Positions 1 to 7,658 of a DNA stretch of 64,000 bases are shown here, one piece after another; the first letter of the stretch is position 1, and each line of letters starts with the position of its first letter. This DNA is from Betaproteobacteria bacterium HGW-Betaproteobacteria-9 (GTDB taxonomy: Bacteria; Pseudomonadota; Gammaproteobacteria; Burkholderiales; Burkholderiaceae_C). The position numbers and the translations under genes are program-made. The stretch lies in assembly GCA_002842215.1 (NCBI GenBank), contig PHCC01000018.1:62001-126000 (forward strand), given 5' to 3'. A model generated the notes under the pieces. That model saw nothing but the letters and a program-made list of their open reading frames with translations. It searched no databases and was not told the origin of the DNA.

Positions 1-321
1 GAAACCGAGTTCGGCTTTGGGGCTCAGCTGGTGGCTGATGCGCATGCGCTGCTGGCCGGGGCCGGCGCCGCCGTCGAGCACGAGTGCGTCGCGCAGCGGC
101 GCGATGTGGGCTTCACCCAGCAGGGGCCAGATGCCGAGCTGGCGCAGCAACTCGGCGCTGTGCTGGGTGAGGGCGATTTCGCGGCCATCGAAAGCGGGCT
201 GTTGCAGCGCGTCGCGGGTGTGCTGTTCGATCAGGCCGATGTGCAGTCCGCTGCCACGCAGCGCCCGGGCCAGGCTCAGGCCGGCGGGGCCGGCGCCGAT
301 GATGATGAGGTCAAAGTCCAT
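1..321 (-). CDS. UbiH/UbiF/VisC-family FAD-dependent hydroxylase, N-terminal part (runs off the window)
   Basis: The 107 visible codons begin at the CAT complement ending at 321 and continue without a stop to base 1, so the C-terminal part lies outside. The protein opens with a beta strand and the dinucleotide-binding motif GAGPAG (about residues 10-15). The segment DGREIALTQHS near residue 46 is typical of the UbiH/UbiF/VisC/COQ6 flavoprotein hydroxylases of ubiquinone synthesis. Those enzymes use FAD, NAD(P)H and O2 to hydroxylate the quinone ring at the membrane. Which ring position is modified cannot be told from this fragment. The gene is transcribed away from the neighbouring Spy-like gene, whose terminator lies just downstream of that gene, so it is probably a separate unit. 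Another FAD monooxygenase of the same fold is a less likely alternative. Confidence 0.8.
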   Translation of the reverse strand, partial: MDFDLIIIGAGPAGLSLARALRGSGLHIGLIEQHTRDALQQPAFDGREIALTQHSAELLRQLGIWPLLGEAHIAPLRDALVLDGGAGPGQQRMRISHQLSPKAELGF

Positions 322-378
322 GGCGGGGCAGCTTATCGGGTGGCTGGGTGGTGGGGCTTGACTCAGGTCAAGCCCATG

Positions 379-402
379 AAAAAGCCCCGACAGGCGGGGC
401 TT
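379..402 (-). terminator. Rho-independent terminator of the Spy-like gene
   Basis: On the minus strand an 8-bp stem (arms 395-402 and 382-389, AAGCCCCG/CGGGGCTT) with a 5-base loop is followed by five T residues. It lies about 20 bases past the stop codon of the Spy-like gene. Confidence 0.8.
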
Positions 403-421
403 GGCAGGGAGCGGGGCGGGA

Positions 422-1069
422 TCAGCTGCGCGGTTGCATGGGGGCATCGCAGCCGGCACCGCCGCCCATGCCGCCCATGCCACCCATGCGGTGGTGACCG
501 CCGTGGTGGTGTTTGCCCATCATGCCGCGCTCGCCTTGCATGCCGGCGCGCTGGAAGCCGCCGTGGCGCTGCGTGTCAAACACCTTCTGCTGCTCGGGGG
601 TGAGCGCGGCGTAGAAGCTCTTGGTGGCATCGATGCGCTTGTCCATCCGGGCGTCGCGTTCGGCTTTCAGGGCCTGCATCTTGTCGAGGCGCTCGGGCGT
701 GGTCAGCTTGGCCCAGTCTTCACGGCTTTGGTTTCGGGCCATGCGCGGCTCGGGGGCTGTGCGGGCCACAAAGGCGCTCCACGCGGCTTCCTGGTCCGGT
801 GTGATCTTCAGGGTTTCCTTGAGCTGGGCCTGGCGCTCGGCCATGCGCTTTTGCATGCGCTCCATGCGCCAGGCTTGCCGCTTGGACATCTCGGCCTGGC
901 CCGCTGCGGTGTCGGGGCCTCCTTGTGCGCGCTGGGCCATGTGTTGGGCCCGCATCTCCTGCGAGGCGGCGCCCGGCCCCATGCCCTGGGCGATGGCGGT
1001 GGCGGAAACGCCGACAAAGGCGGTGGCGAGGGCAGCGGCGATGAGGGTGCGTTGGCTGAACAGTTTCAT
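422..1069 (-). CDS. Spy/CpxP-family periplasmic protein with His/Met/Gly-rich tail
   Basis: This 215-residue protein has a signal peptide (about residues 1-28, ending SATAIA-Q). A Met/Gln/Arg-rich helical body carries two LTxxQ-like elements (ITPDQ near residue 92 and LTPEQQKVF near 160), the hallmark of the Spy/CpxP family of ATP-independent periplasmic chaperones and metal-stress sensors. The C-terminal 45 residues are rich in His, Met and Gly (GKHHHGGHHRMGGMGG), suggesting metal binding. The adjoining cueR-copZ/copA cluster fits a role in copper or envelope stress, although this is inferred from context. It is transcribed alone and ends at a clear terminator. A direct CpxR or CueR site was not established. 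Confidence 0.75.
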   Translation of the reverse strand: MKLFSQRTLIAAALATAFVGVSATAIAQGMGPGAASQEMRAQHMAQRAQGGPDTAAGQAEMSKRQAWRMERMQKRMAERQAQLKETLKITPDQEAAWSAFVARTAPEPRMARNQSREDWAKLTTPERLDKMQALKAERDARMDKRIDATKSFYAALTPEQQKVFDTQRHGGFQRAGMQGERGMMGKHHHGGHHRMGGMGGMGGGAGCDAPMQPRS

Positions 1070-1235
1070 GTATCACTCCTGAACGGTTGATGAAAGACTT
1101 TCCAGAGATCTCAGAGGGTGTCTGCTTCTGGAATGGCTTCAGTGTGAGCAGCGGCTGTATCTGCTCTGTGCGGGAGTGATGCTGGTTTGTAAAGATTTGT
1201 TCCGCTAACACACGGCTTGCTTGTCCCTGATCAAG

Positions 1236-1280
1236 GAACCACCGCCGGGCAGCGACCCGCACAGCGGTGGCGTGTGGGGG
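1236..1280 (-). repeat. Palindromic extragenic repeat, partial copy, abutting the cueR 3' end
   Basis: About 35 bases (CGACCCGCRCAGCGGTGGCG core) match the copy at 1722-1796. The copy sits between the 3' ends of cueR and the leader of the Spy-like gene. Confidence 0.6.
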
Positions 1281-1715
1281 TCAGAGACTCCCGAGGTCGT
1301 CGAGGATGGGGCAGTCGGGCCGGTCGTTGCCGGGGCAATGGCACAGCAGTTCGTCCAGCGTGCGCTGCATGGCCTGCAGCGCTTCGATGCGCTGGCCCAG
1401 CTCGTCGCGGTGTTTCTGCGCGATGCGCTTGACGCTGGCGCTGCTGCGGCGCCGGTTGTGCCAGAGGCTCACGAGTTCGGTGATGGCGTCGAGGCCGAAA
1501 CCCATGTCGCGCGCACGGCGGATGAAGCGCAGGGTGTGCACGTCGGCCAGGCTGTATTGCCGGTAATTGCTGTCGGTGCGCGCCACCGCGCCCAGCAGGC
1601 CGAGCGCTTCGTAGTGGCGCAGCATCTTGGGCGAAATCCCGCTCAGGCTGGCCGCGGTGCCGATGTTGACCGGCCAGGCGCCCGCGTGGTCCAGCGCGTT
1701 GTGGTTTGTGCTCAT
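1281..1715 (-). CDS. cueR: CueR-type copper-responsive MerR-family regulator
   Basis: From the ATG at 1715 the protein has 144 residues. An N-terminal winged helix-turn-helix (VNIGTAASLSGISPKMLRHY, near residue 18) is followed by a long dimerisation helix. The C-terminal loop CHCPGNDRPDC matches the Cu(I)-binding loop of CueR, where two cysteines eight residues apart coordinate the metal. CueR binds DNA with or without Cu(I)/Ag(I) and activates promoters with 19-bp spacers by distorting them. Two such promoters are seen between copZ and copA. The frame is open further upstream to 1799, but that extension translates repeat DNA, so 1715 is preferred. It lies downstream of copZ, probably co-transcribed through the intervening repeat. 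Confidence 0.9.
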   Translation of the reverse strand: MSTNHNALDHAGAWPVNIGTAASLSGISPKMLRHYEALGLLGAVARTDSNYRQYSLADVHTLRFIRRARDMGFGLDAITELVSLWHNRRRSSASVKRIAQKHRDELGQRIEALQAMQRTLDELLCHCPGNDRPDCPILDDLGSL

Positions 1716-1721
1716 CGGATC

Positions 1722-1796
1722 CGGCGCCGGGCCGCCCCAAGCCGGATCAGCCCCCTCGGGGGGCAACGACCCGCGCAGCGGTGGCGTGTGGGGGCT
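1722..1796 (-). repeat. Palindromic extragenic repeat between copZ and cueR
   Basis: Contains the family core CCCCCTCGGGGGG flanked by GCCGGGCCGCCCCAAG on one side and CGACCCGCGCAGCGG on the other. It begins within a few bases of the copZ stop codon. The same architecture recurs inside copA and after many other genes in the window. Confidence 0.75.
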
Positions 1797-1800
1797 CATC

Positions 1801-2001
1801 TCATGCGGTGACGGTGTAGCCTTCTTCGTTGATGGCCGCGGCCACCGCGTCGCGCGGCTGTTCGGTCTGGACTTCCACCAGGTTCTGGCTGCGGTCGATG
1901 CGCACCTCGGCCTGGGGGTCCAGGGTCTTGATGGCGGTGGTGACGGCTTTTTCGCAGTGGCCGCAGGTCATGCCCTGTACGGTAAAGGTCTGTTGGCTCA
2001 T
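1801..2001 (-). CDS. copZ: CopZ-type copper chaperone (heavy-metal-associated domain)
   Basis: This 66-residue protein is a single HMA domain with the metal-binding motif GMTCGHC at residues 10-16 and the usual beta-alpha-beta-beta-alpha-beta length. CopZ-type proteins carry Cu(I) in the cytoplasm and hand it to the CopA ATPase and to the regulator. The gene is first in a minus-strand unit with cueR and is divergent from copA. Its own promoter carries a near-perfect CueR-type dyad (2036-2054). The start at 2001 is preceded by GAGGAACCACC, a good ribosome-binding site. Confidence 0.92.
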   Translation of the reverse strand: MSQQTFTVQGMTCGHCEKAVTTAIKTLDPQAEVRIDRSQNLVEVQTEQPRDAVAAAINEEGYTVTA

Positions 2002-2027
2002 GGTGGTTCCTCAAGTTGAAAGCTCGC

Positions 2028-2058
2028 ATCTTCAGCCTTGACACCGTGTCAAGGTCAA
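2028..2058 (-). promoter_or_regulatory. CueR-type promoter of copZ-cueR
   Basis: On the minus strand a -35 TTGACC (2058-2053) and a -10 GAAGAT (2033-2028) are separated by 19 bp, the over-long spacer typical of MerR-family targets. The spacer holds the perfect dyad CCTTGACAC-C-GTGTCAAGG (2036-2054). Confidence 0.75.
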
Positions 2059-2090
2059 GTCCCCAGGCGATGAACGATACACCTTGTCGC

Positions 2091-2121
2091 TTGACCTTCC
2101 CATGGGGGTAAAGCTTATGCT
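2091..2121 (+). promoter_or_regulatory. CueR-type promoter of copA
   Basis: The -35 TTGACC (2091-2096) and -10 TATGCT (2116-2121) are separated by 19 bp. The spacer starts CCTTCCCATGG, resembling known CueR operators, and ends only six bases before the copA ATG, so the transcript would have little or no leader. Confidence 0.75.
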
Positions 2122-2127
2122 CGCGCC

Positions 2128-4695
2128 ATGAATACCCTGACCGCAGTGGCCGACCCCGGCGTCGTGCCCGAATCCCCCGAGCTTTGTCAGATCGACCTGG
2201 GCATCGGCGGCATGACCTGTGCCTCGTGTGTGTCTCGCGTGGAAAGGGCGCTGAAGAAGCAGCCTGGCGTGAGCGGTGCGAGCGTGAACCTGGCCACCGA
2301 GTCGGCGCGCGTGACGCTCACAGGCCCCGACGACGCCGAGACCCTGGCGCGCATCAAGCGCGCGGTGCGCGACGCCGGCTACGAGCCGCGGTCCATGGCC
2401 GCCATGGACGAAGACAGCAGCGAACGCTGGCACGGCATCCCCACCGACTTCCTGCCCGTGCTCGCGGGCCTGCTGCTCTCGGCGCCGCTGGCCCTGCCCA
2501 TGGTGGGCGACCTGTTTGGCAAACACTGGATGCTGCCGTCGTGGGTGCAGTTCCTGCTCGCCACACCGGTGCAGTTCTGGCTCGGCGCGCGTTTTTACAA
2601 AGCCGGCTGGCACGCGCTGAAGGCGCTCACCGGCAACATGGAGCTGCTGGTGGCCATCGGCACGACCGCGGGCTGGATGCTGTCCACCTGGCTGTGGTGG
2701 CGCGCCGAGCCGGGCGAGATGGTGCACCTGTATTACGAAGGCTCGGCGGTGGTGATCACGCTGGTGCTGCTGGGCAAGTGGCTGGAGGCGCGCGCCAAGC
2801 GCCAGACCACCAGCGCCATTCGCGCGCTGCACGCGCTGCGGCCGGAGTGGGCGCACCTGCTGCCCGACGGCATCAAACGCACCGAAGAGACCGACGTGCC
2901 GGTGGACGAACTGCTGCCGGGCGATCTGATCACCGTGCGCCCGGGTGAACGTTTTCCGGCCGACGGCACGGTGGCGCAGGGCAGCACGCAGGCGGACGAG
3001 TCCATGCTCACCGGGGAATCGATGCCGGTGGCCAAGGCGGTGGGCGATGGCGTGACCGGCGGTGCGCTCAACGGCGAGGGCGCGGTGCAGGTGAGCGTGC
3101 GCGCGGTGGGTGCGCAGAGCGTGCTGGCGCACATCATCGCGCTGGTGCAGGACGCGCAGGCGGGCAAGGCGCCGGTGCATCGCCTGGTGGACCAGGTGGC
3201 GGCGGTGTTTGTGCCGGTGGTGCTGGTGATCGCGCTGCTCACGCTGGGCGCCTGGCTGTACACCGGTGCGCCGGTGGAAGAGGCGCTGCTGCACGCGGTG
3301 TCGGTGCTGGTGATCGCCTGCCCCTGCGCGCTCGGTCTGGCCACGCCCGCGGCCATCATGGCCGGCACCGGCGTGGCGGCGCAACACGGCATTTTGATCA
3401 AGGACGCGCAGGCGCTGGAGATCGCGCACCGCGTGGACACGGTGGCGTTTGACAAGACCGGCACGTTGACCGTCGGTCATCCGCGGCTGCGGCTGATCGA
3501 GGCGGCGGCGGGTGTGGACGAACTGGCGGTGCTGCAGGCGGCGAGCGCGCTGCAGGCGCAAAGCGCGCACCCGCTGGCGCGCGCCGTGCTGGAAGCCGCG
3601 GCCACGCGTGGGCTGACGGTGGCCGCCGATGCGGCGCAGGATGTGCAGGCGGTGTCGGGCCGCGGCAGCCTGGGGACGGTGCAGGGCGCGAAGCTGGCGC
3701 TGGGCAGCCTGCGCTGGATGGACGAACTCGGCGCGGCCATGGGCCCGCTGGCGGCGCGCGCGCAGACGCTGCAGGACGAAGGCGCCACGGTGTCGGTGCT
3801 GGCGGCGCAGGGCGAGAGCAGTGCCCCCAACCCTGGCTCCGCCAGGCCCCCCGAGGGGGTGCAACCGTTCTTGGGGCGGCCCGGCGAACGGCTGGTTCAG
3901 TGGGCGCCGCTGGCCCTGCTGGCCTTTGCCGACGAAGCCAAGCCGGGCGCGGCCGCTGCGCTGGCCGGGCTGCGCGACCAGGGCCTGCGGCTCTTCATGG
4001 TCTCGGGCGACAACCGCGGCGCCGCGCTGGCCATGGCCCACACGCTGGGCCTGCGGCCTGACGAAGGTGAGGTCATCGCCGAGGTGTTGCCGGGCGACAA
4101 GGCGGCGGTGGTGCAGCGCCTGAAACTGGGCGAACGCGAACCACCGCCGGGCCTGGTGGCGCTGGCGGCGGTGGAGGGTGGCACGCCGCCAGCATTGTTG
4201 GCGAGGGAAAGCGGCGACCCCGTCGCCGGGCCGCCCCAAGGCGGAGTCAGCCCCCCCGGGGGGCAGCGACCCGCGCCAGCGGTGGGGCCCCGGATGAGCG
4301 CCGCAGGCGGGCAGACGCATGGGGGCCATCACACCGTGGCGATGGTGGGTGACGGCGTGAACGACGCACCGGCGCTCGCCGCGGCCGATGTCGGCATGGC
4401 CATGAGCCACAGCCAGGGCGGCAGTTCCGACGTGGCGATGCACGCTGCGGGCATCACACTCATGCGCGGCGACCCGATGCTGGTGGCCGCCGCGCTCGAC
4501 ATCTCGCGCCGCACCGTGGCCAAGATCCGGCAGAACCTGTTCTGGGCCTTCGCCTACAACGCCGCCGGCATCCCGCTGGCCGCGCTGGGTTACCTGAGCC
4601 CGGTGCTGGCGGGCGCGGCGATGGCCCTGAGCTCGGTGAGTGTCGTCAGCAACGCGCTCTTGCTCAAGCGCTGGAAGCCGCCGGTGCAGCGCTGA
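2128..4695 (+). CDS. copA: CopA Cu(I)-exporting P1B-type ATPase with two repeat-derived insertions
   Basis: The 855-residue protein has one N-terminal HMA domain (GMTCASC, residues 28-34). The transmembrane Cu site is CPC (398-400), the phosphorylated aspartate is D442 in DKTGT, and the hinge is GDGVND (741-746), so the catalytic core looks intact. It pumps cytoplasmic Cu(I)/Ag(I) out across the inner membrane. One-HMA CopA proteins are usually near 750 residues; the excess is explained by two blocks. Residues ~566-589 and ~668-735 in the ATP-binding region are Pro/Gly-rich and read through copies of the extragenic palindromic repeat. The second lies directly before the normally contiguous [10 protein letters not shown]. 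Both keep frame. It is divergent from copZ-cueR and presumably CueR-controlled. Confidence 0.92.
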   Translation: MNTLTAVADPGVVPESPELCQIDLGIGGMTCASCVSRVERALKKQPGVSGASVNLATESARVTLTGPDDAETLARIKRAVRDAGYEPRSMAAMDEDSSERWHGIPTDFLPVLAGLLLSAPLALPMVGDLFGKHWMLPSWVQFLLATPVQFWLGARFYKAGWHALKALTGNMELLVAIGTTAGWMLSTWLWWRAEPGEMVHLYYEGSAVVITLVLLGKWLEARAKRQTTSAIRALHALRPEWAHLLPDGIKRTEETDVPVDELLPGDLITVRPGERFPADGTVAQGSTQADESMLTGESMPVAKAVGDGVTGGALNGEGAVQVSVRAVGAQSVLAHIIALVQDAQAGKAPVHRLVDQVAAVFVPVVLVIALLTLGAWLYTGAPVEEALLHAVSVLVIACPCALGLATPAAIMAGTGVAAQHGILIKDAQALEIAHRVDTVAFDKTGTLTVGHPRLRLIEAAAGVDELAVLQAASALQAQSAHPLARAVLEAAATRGLTVAADAAQDVQAVSGRGSLGTVQGAKLALGSLRWMDELGAAMGPLAARAQTLQDEGATVSVLAAQGESSAPNPGSARPPEGVQPFLGRPGERLVQWAPLALLAFADEAKPGAAAALAGLRDQGLRLFMVSGDNRGAALAMAHTLGLRPDEGEVIAEVLPGDKAAVVQRLKLGEREPPPGLVALAAVEGGTPPALLARESGDPVAGPPQGGVSPPGGQRPAPAVGPRMSAAGGQTHGGHHTVAMVGDGVNDAPALAAADVGMAMSHSQGGSSDVAMHAAGITLMRGDPMLVAAALDISRRTVAKIRQNLFWAFAYNAAGIPLAALGYLSPVLAGAAMALSSVSVVSNALLLKRWKPPVQR
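3828..3893 (+). repeat. Repeat copy inside copA (first insertion)
   Basis: GGCCCCCCGAGGGGGTGCAA followed by CTTGGGGCGGCCCGGCG matches the extragenic repeat family in the opposite orientation to the 1722-1796 copy. It is translated in frame within the nucleotide-binding domain. Confidence 0.75.
4222..4292 (-). repeat. Repeat copy inside copA (second insertion)
   Basis: CGCCGGGCCGCCCCAAG, then CCCCCCCGGGGGGCAGCGAC and CCGCG-CAGCGGTGG, closely parallels the 1722-1796 copy in the same orientation. Again it is read in frame. Confidence 0.8.
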
Positions 4696-4749
4696 AACCC
4701 CGTTCACCCGGCGTCTGTGTTTCGGGGCGCCGCAACTTGGCGGGGAGGG

Positions 4750-4791
4750 TTGATGTGCGTCAATCTGGTGCGGGCCGTGTTCGGTGATAGT
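4750..4791 (+). promoter_or_regulatory. FNR/Anr-type promoter for the hemerythrin gene
   Basis: TTGATGTGCGTCAA (4750-4763) matches TTGAT-N4-ATCAA at nine of the ten defined positions. A -10-like GATAGT lies at 4786-4791. This places the box centre about 41.5 bp before the predicted start near 4798, the class II activator position. Confidence 0.6.
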
Positions 4792-4804
4792 CTTGGGTCG
4801 AGTT

Positions 4805-4827
4805 AACCGACCGATGGGTCGGTTTTT
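4805..4827 (+). terminator. Terminator-like hairpin in the hemerythrin leader (possible attenuator)
   Basis: An 8-bp perfect stem (AACCGACC 4805-4812, GGTCGGTT 4817-4824) with loop GATG runs into five T residues. It lies between the predicted promoter and the ATG at 4851, so it may be conditional. A simple copA terminator is the alternative. Confidence 0.65.
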
Positions 4828-4850
4828 GGACCCCTGAGGAGACCAGCACC

Positions 4851-5447
4851 ATGAACCACGAAGCCCTGCGGGTCATCCGCGACGAACATGCCTCTCTGGC
4901 GGCGATGCTGCAATCGCTCATGCAGATGGTCCGGCGCGGCCCCGATCCCGAGGGGACCGGCCAGTCCGAGCTGTTTTTTGACGTGTTGCGGGCGATGCTG
5001 TTCTACATCGACGAGTTTCCCGAGAAGCACCATCATCCCAAGGAGTCGGACCTGCTGTTCCCCCGCGTGGCCCGCGTGGCGCCGCACACCATGGCCGCCA
5101 TCGACCAGCTGGAGCGCGACCACATGCAGGGTGAGCTTCGGGTGCGCGAACTCATGCACCTGCTGATGGCCTGGGAGCTGTTGGGCGACACCCGGCGCCA
5201 GGCGTTCGAAGACGAGGTGACCCGCTATGTGGATTTCTACCTCGAGCACATGCGGCTGGAAGAGTCGGTGATCCTGCCGGAAGCCGAAAAGAGCCTGACC
5301 GACGCCGACTGGCACGCGCTCAACGCCGCGTTTGCCACCAACCAGGACCCCCTGAACAGCCGCGTGCCGCGCGACCCACAGTTCGACCGCCTGTTCACCC
5401 GCATCGTCATGCGCGCGCCCGCGCCGGTGGGTCTGGGTCAGGGCTGA
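4851..5447 (+). CDS. Hemerythrin HHE-domain protein
   Basis: This 198-residue, mostly helical protein carries the spaced His/Glu ligands of a four-helix hemerythrin bundle: H in RDEHASL, HHHPKESD near residue 63, ERDHMQGE near 89, and YLEHMRLEE near 131. Such domains hold a non-haem di-iron site and serve in O2, NO or iron sensing, storage or repair. The match to YtfE-like or signalling subfamilies cannot be fixed by eye. The length is typical for a stand-alone hemerythrin. A predicted FNR/Anr box upstream suggests induction under low oxygen, and a terminator-like hairpin occupies the leader. A ribosome-binding site (GAGGAG) lies before the ATG. Confidence 0.85.
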   Translation: MNHEALRVIRDEHASLAAMLQSLMQMVRRGPDPEGTGQSELFFDVLRAMLFYIDEFPEKHHHPKESDLLFPRVARVAPHTMAAIDQLERDHMQGELRVRELMHLLMAWELLGDTRRQAFEDEVTRYVDFYLEHMRLEESVILPEAEKSLTDADWHALNAAFATNQDPLNSRVPRDPQFDRLFTRIVMRAPAPVGLGQG

Positions 5448-5584
5448 TCGCCGTTCCCCAGGGCGGGGTGGCGGCACCGCCGCCGGTGAAAGAAGTTCGC
5501 CGTGGTTTGACGGTTGAGGATGAACACCAAAGTGGTGTTGGCGTGATCAGACTCAATGCCTGCCGCGGTCCGGGCGGGGATGCT

Positions 5585-5620
5585 GGGAACTGTTCAGTAC
5601 CAGTTCCCACTTGATGTGGG
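5585..5620 (+). other. Two overlapping hairpins in the leader of the next gene
   Basis: GGGAACTG (5585-5592) pairs with CAGTTCCC (5601-5608). CCCAC (5606-5610) can instead pair with GTGGG (5616-5620). The two stems share bases 5606-5608, so they compete. The second ends six bases before the ATG at 5627. Confidence 0.4.
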
Positions 5621-5626
5621 CCCGCC

Positions 5627-6214
5627 ATGTCACACCCCGTCTCACTTTCCCGCTCCGGCGAACGCCACGAACTTTCGCGGCAATTGCTCAACCTGGTGCA
5701 GTTGCTCCAGCGGGTGCCCGATACCCGGGAGCCGAGCGGAAACGCCGCCTTTTTCGATACCTTGCGGGCGGTGCTGATTGACGTGTGTGCCGCCTCCCCC
5801 GATCCGTGGCCGGGCGCCGGTGCGCTGGTCATGCTGTCCGTTGCCCAACTGGAGCGCCAGCCCCTGAAAAACGATCCGATGGTCTTCGATCTGCTGCAAC
5901 TGCTGCAGGTCCACGGCTTTCTGGAAGGTGAGCGTCGCACCCATCTGACGGCGACGCTGCGGCGGCTGTTGGGCCAGCACCTGCGCCTGTTCTGGCAGGC
6001 GTCCGAAGCGCCGGTGCGGGCCGTCACGGCGGTCCGCAGCCAGCGAGTCGCCGCGGTCGATATCAACCCCCTCAACCTGCCCTGGACGCTGCGGCCGGGG
6101 CCGCGTGGCTCTGAACACCGGGCCGCGGCCAACGAGCCCGATGCCCACCCGGACAGGCATCGCCCGTCCGCGCGGCAGGACGGCGCTGAAGCCGCCTGGT
6201 TGCCCGCGGCCTGA
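5627..6214 (+). CDS. Hypothetical protein, helical N-terminal two-thirds
   Basis: This 195-residue product is not recognised. Residues 1-130 look like a compact helical domain with regular leucine spacing (LLNLVQLLQRV, VFDLLQLLQVHGFLEGE). The last 50 residues are Arg/Pro/Ala-rich and low complexity, so the true 3' part may be disordered. No signal peptide or membrane segment is seen. It sits downstream of the hemerythrin gene in the same direction, separated by 179 bases that contain two competing hairpins next to the start codon. No good ribosome-binding site precedes the ATG. The opposite-strand frame (5642-6259) is also open but Arg/Gln-rich and looks like a shadow. Confidence 0.55.
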   Translation: MSHPVSLSRSGERHELSRQLLNLVQLLQRVPDTREPSGNAAFFDTLRAVLIDVCAASPDPWPGAGALVMLSVAQLERQPLKNDPMVFDLLQLLQVHGFLEGERRTHLTATLRRLLGQHLRLFWQASEAPVRAVTAVRSQRVAAVDINPLNLPWTLRPGPRGSEHRAAANEPDAHPDRHRPSARQDGAEAAWLPAA

Positions 6215-6270
6215 GCCGGCGCAGCGGCCACCCGGCTGCGTGGGCGCGCTCTGGCCCACAATGGCCGGCC

Positions 6271-7515
6271 ATGTCCCTCCCCTTGCCCGTTTCCCCGGCG
6301 CCCGACGCGCCCGACCGCACGCCCTACCTGCGCCTCGCCCTGGCGCTCTCGCTGGGCGCGGCGGTGTCGTTGGGCATCACGCGCTTTGCCTACGGCCTGC
6401 TGTTGCCGCCCATGCGCGACGACCTGGGCTGGAGCTACACCCTGGCCGGAGCCATGAACACCGCCAACGCGGTCGGCTACCTCATCGGTGCGCTGGCCAT
6501 GTCGTGGCTGCTCAAACGCCTGTCGCCCATGCGCGTGCTGCTGGCGGGCTCGGTGCTCGCCACATTGTTCATGGCCGCCAGCGGCTTTTTCACCGATGCC
6601 ACGGCGCTGCTGATCCAGCGGGGGCTGGCGGGCGTGGCCAGCGCCCTGGTGTTCAGCACCGGGGGCCTGCTGGCCGCTCGGCTGGGCGCGCGCCAACCGC
6701 ATCGAAGTGGGTTCCTGCTCGGGCTGTATTACGGCGGCACCGGGCTGGGCATCGTGGTTTCCGCGTTCGGCGTGCCCTGGCTGCTGGAGCGGGCGGCTGA
6801 CCAGCCCCATGGCTGGGCCTGGGCGTGGTGGGGTCTGTCGGTGTTGTGCGCGCTGGCGACGGCGCTGCTGGCCTGGCCCGCGCGCGTGCTCGCGGCCAGC
6901 GAAGCCGCCCGCCCGGCCGCGACGGCGTCTCCCGGTCACGCCGCCGGACCGCTCGCCAGCCGCGTGTTCCGCATGCGCGACTTCGCCTTTGCGCTGGCGG
7001 GCTATGCCGGTTTTGGCGTCGGCTACATCGGTTACATGACCTTCGTGATCGCGCTGCTGCGCGAGCAAGGCAGCAGCCCCGGCGCGATCACCCTGTTTTA
7101 CGCGCTGCTCGGCGTGGCCGTGGTGGCCTCGTCGCGCATCTGGGCCGGCCTGCTCGACCGTCACAAGAGTGGCCAGGCACTGGCGCGGCTCAACGCCCTG
7201 CTTGGCGTGGCGGCCATCCTGCCCGCGATCACCAGCGCCTGGCCGCTCGTGATCGCTTCGGGCCTGCTGTTTGGTGGCGTGTTCCTCTCGGTGGTCGCGT
7301 CCACGACGGCGCTGGTGCGGCACAACCTGCCACCCGCGCAATGGGCCGCCGGCATCAGCGCCTTCACTGTCATCTTCGCCGCCGGCCAGATCGTCGGCCC
7401 CACCGTGGTCGGCCTCATCGCCGACGGCCCGGGCGGCCTGGCGCGCGGGCTGGTGTTTTCAGCGCTGGCCTTGTGGGTGGGGGCCGCGCTGGCGCTGCGG
7501 CAGCGGGCACTGTAG
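6271..7515 (+). CDS. YbfB/YjiJ-family MFS transporter
   Basis: This 414-residue protein has about 12 hydrophobic segments split by a central hydrophilic loop near residues 205-230 (Ala/Pro-rich). The start matches the YbfB/YjiJ branch of the major facilitator superfamily (GITRFAYGLLLPPMRDDLGWSY pattern, near residue 35, quoted only in part). These are inner-membrane proteins of mostly unknown substrate, thought to export sugars or drugs. The gene starts 56 bases after the unknown gene and ends facing the glutathione transferase gene, so its transcription unit probably ends here. Nothing in the neighbourhood fixes a substrate. Confidence 0.85.
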   Translation: MSLPLPVSPAPDAPDRTPYLRLALALSLGAAVSLGITRFAYGLLLPPMRDDLGWSYTLAGAMNTANAVGYLIGALAMSWLLKRLSPMRVLLAGSVLATLFMAASGFFTDATALLIQRGLAGVASALVFSTGGLLAARLGARQPHRSGFLLGLYYGGTGLGIVVSAFGVPWLLERAADQPHGWAWAWWGLSVLCALATALLAWPARVLAASEAARPAATASPGHAAGPLASRVFRMRDFAFALAGYAGFGVGYIGYMTFVIALLREQGSSPGAITLFYALLGVAVVASSRIWAGLLDRHKSGQALARLNALLGVAAILPAITSAWPLVIASGLLFGGVFLSVVASTTALVRHNLPPAQWAAGISAFTVIFAAGQIVGPTVVGLIADGPGGLARGLVFSALALWVGAALALRQRAL

Positions 7516-7658
7516 GAAGCGCTGGCCGTCGGGAACGGCGCTGGGGCGTGGCGAGGCGTCTCGCCTTTTCGGCTTCATATTCTTGCTGGGCCAGGGCGTT
7601 CATCTGAAAGAAAGAGGCCCCGATGAGCCCCTTGTCGTGATTCAGAACCCTGCAGGCG

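Noticed and set aside
1190-1215. Possible CpxR box (GTAAA-N5) upstream of the Spy-like gene
   Set aside because: GTAAAGATTTGTTCC matches only one half-site well, and no Cpx genes are present in the window.
1221-1234. Weak FNR-like sequence TTGTCCCTGATCAA upstream of the Spy-like gene
   Set aside because: Two mismatches in one half-site and no promoter at the right distance.
2032-4707. Minus-strand frame of about 890 codons
   Set aside because: It is the shadow of copA and is low complexity (His/Arg/Gln). No domain is seen.
5642-6259. Minus-strand frame opposite the unknown gene at 5627
   Set aside because: It is Arg/Gln-rich and lacks a plausible start; the plus-strand frame looks more protein-like.
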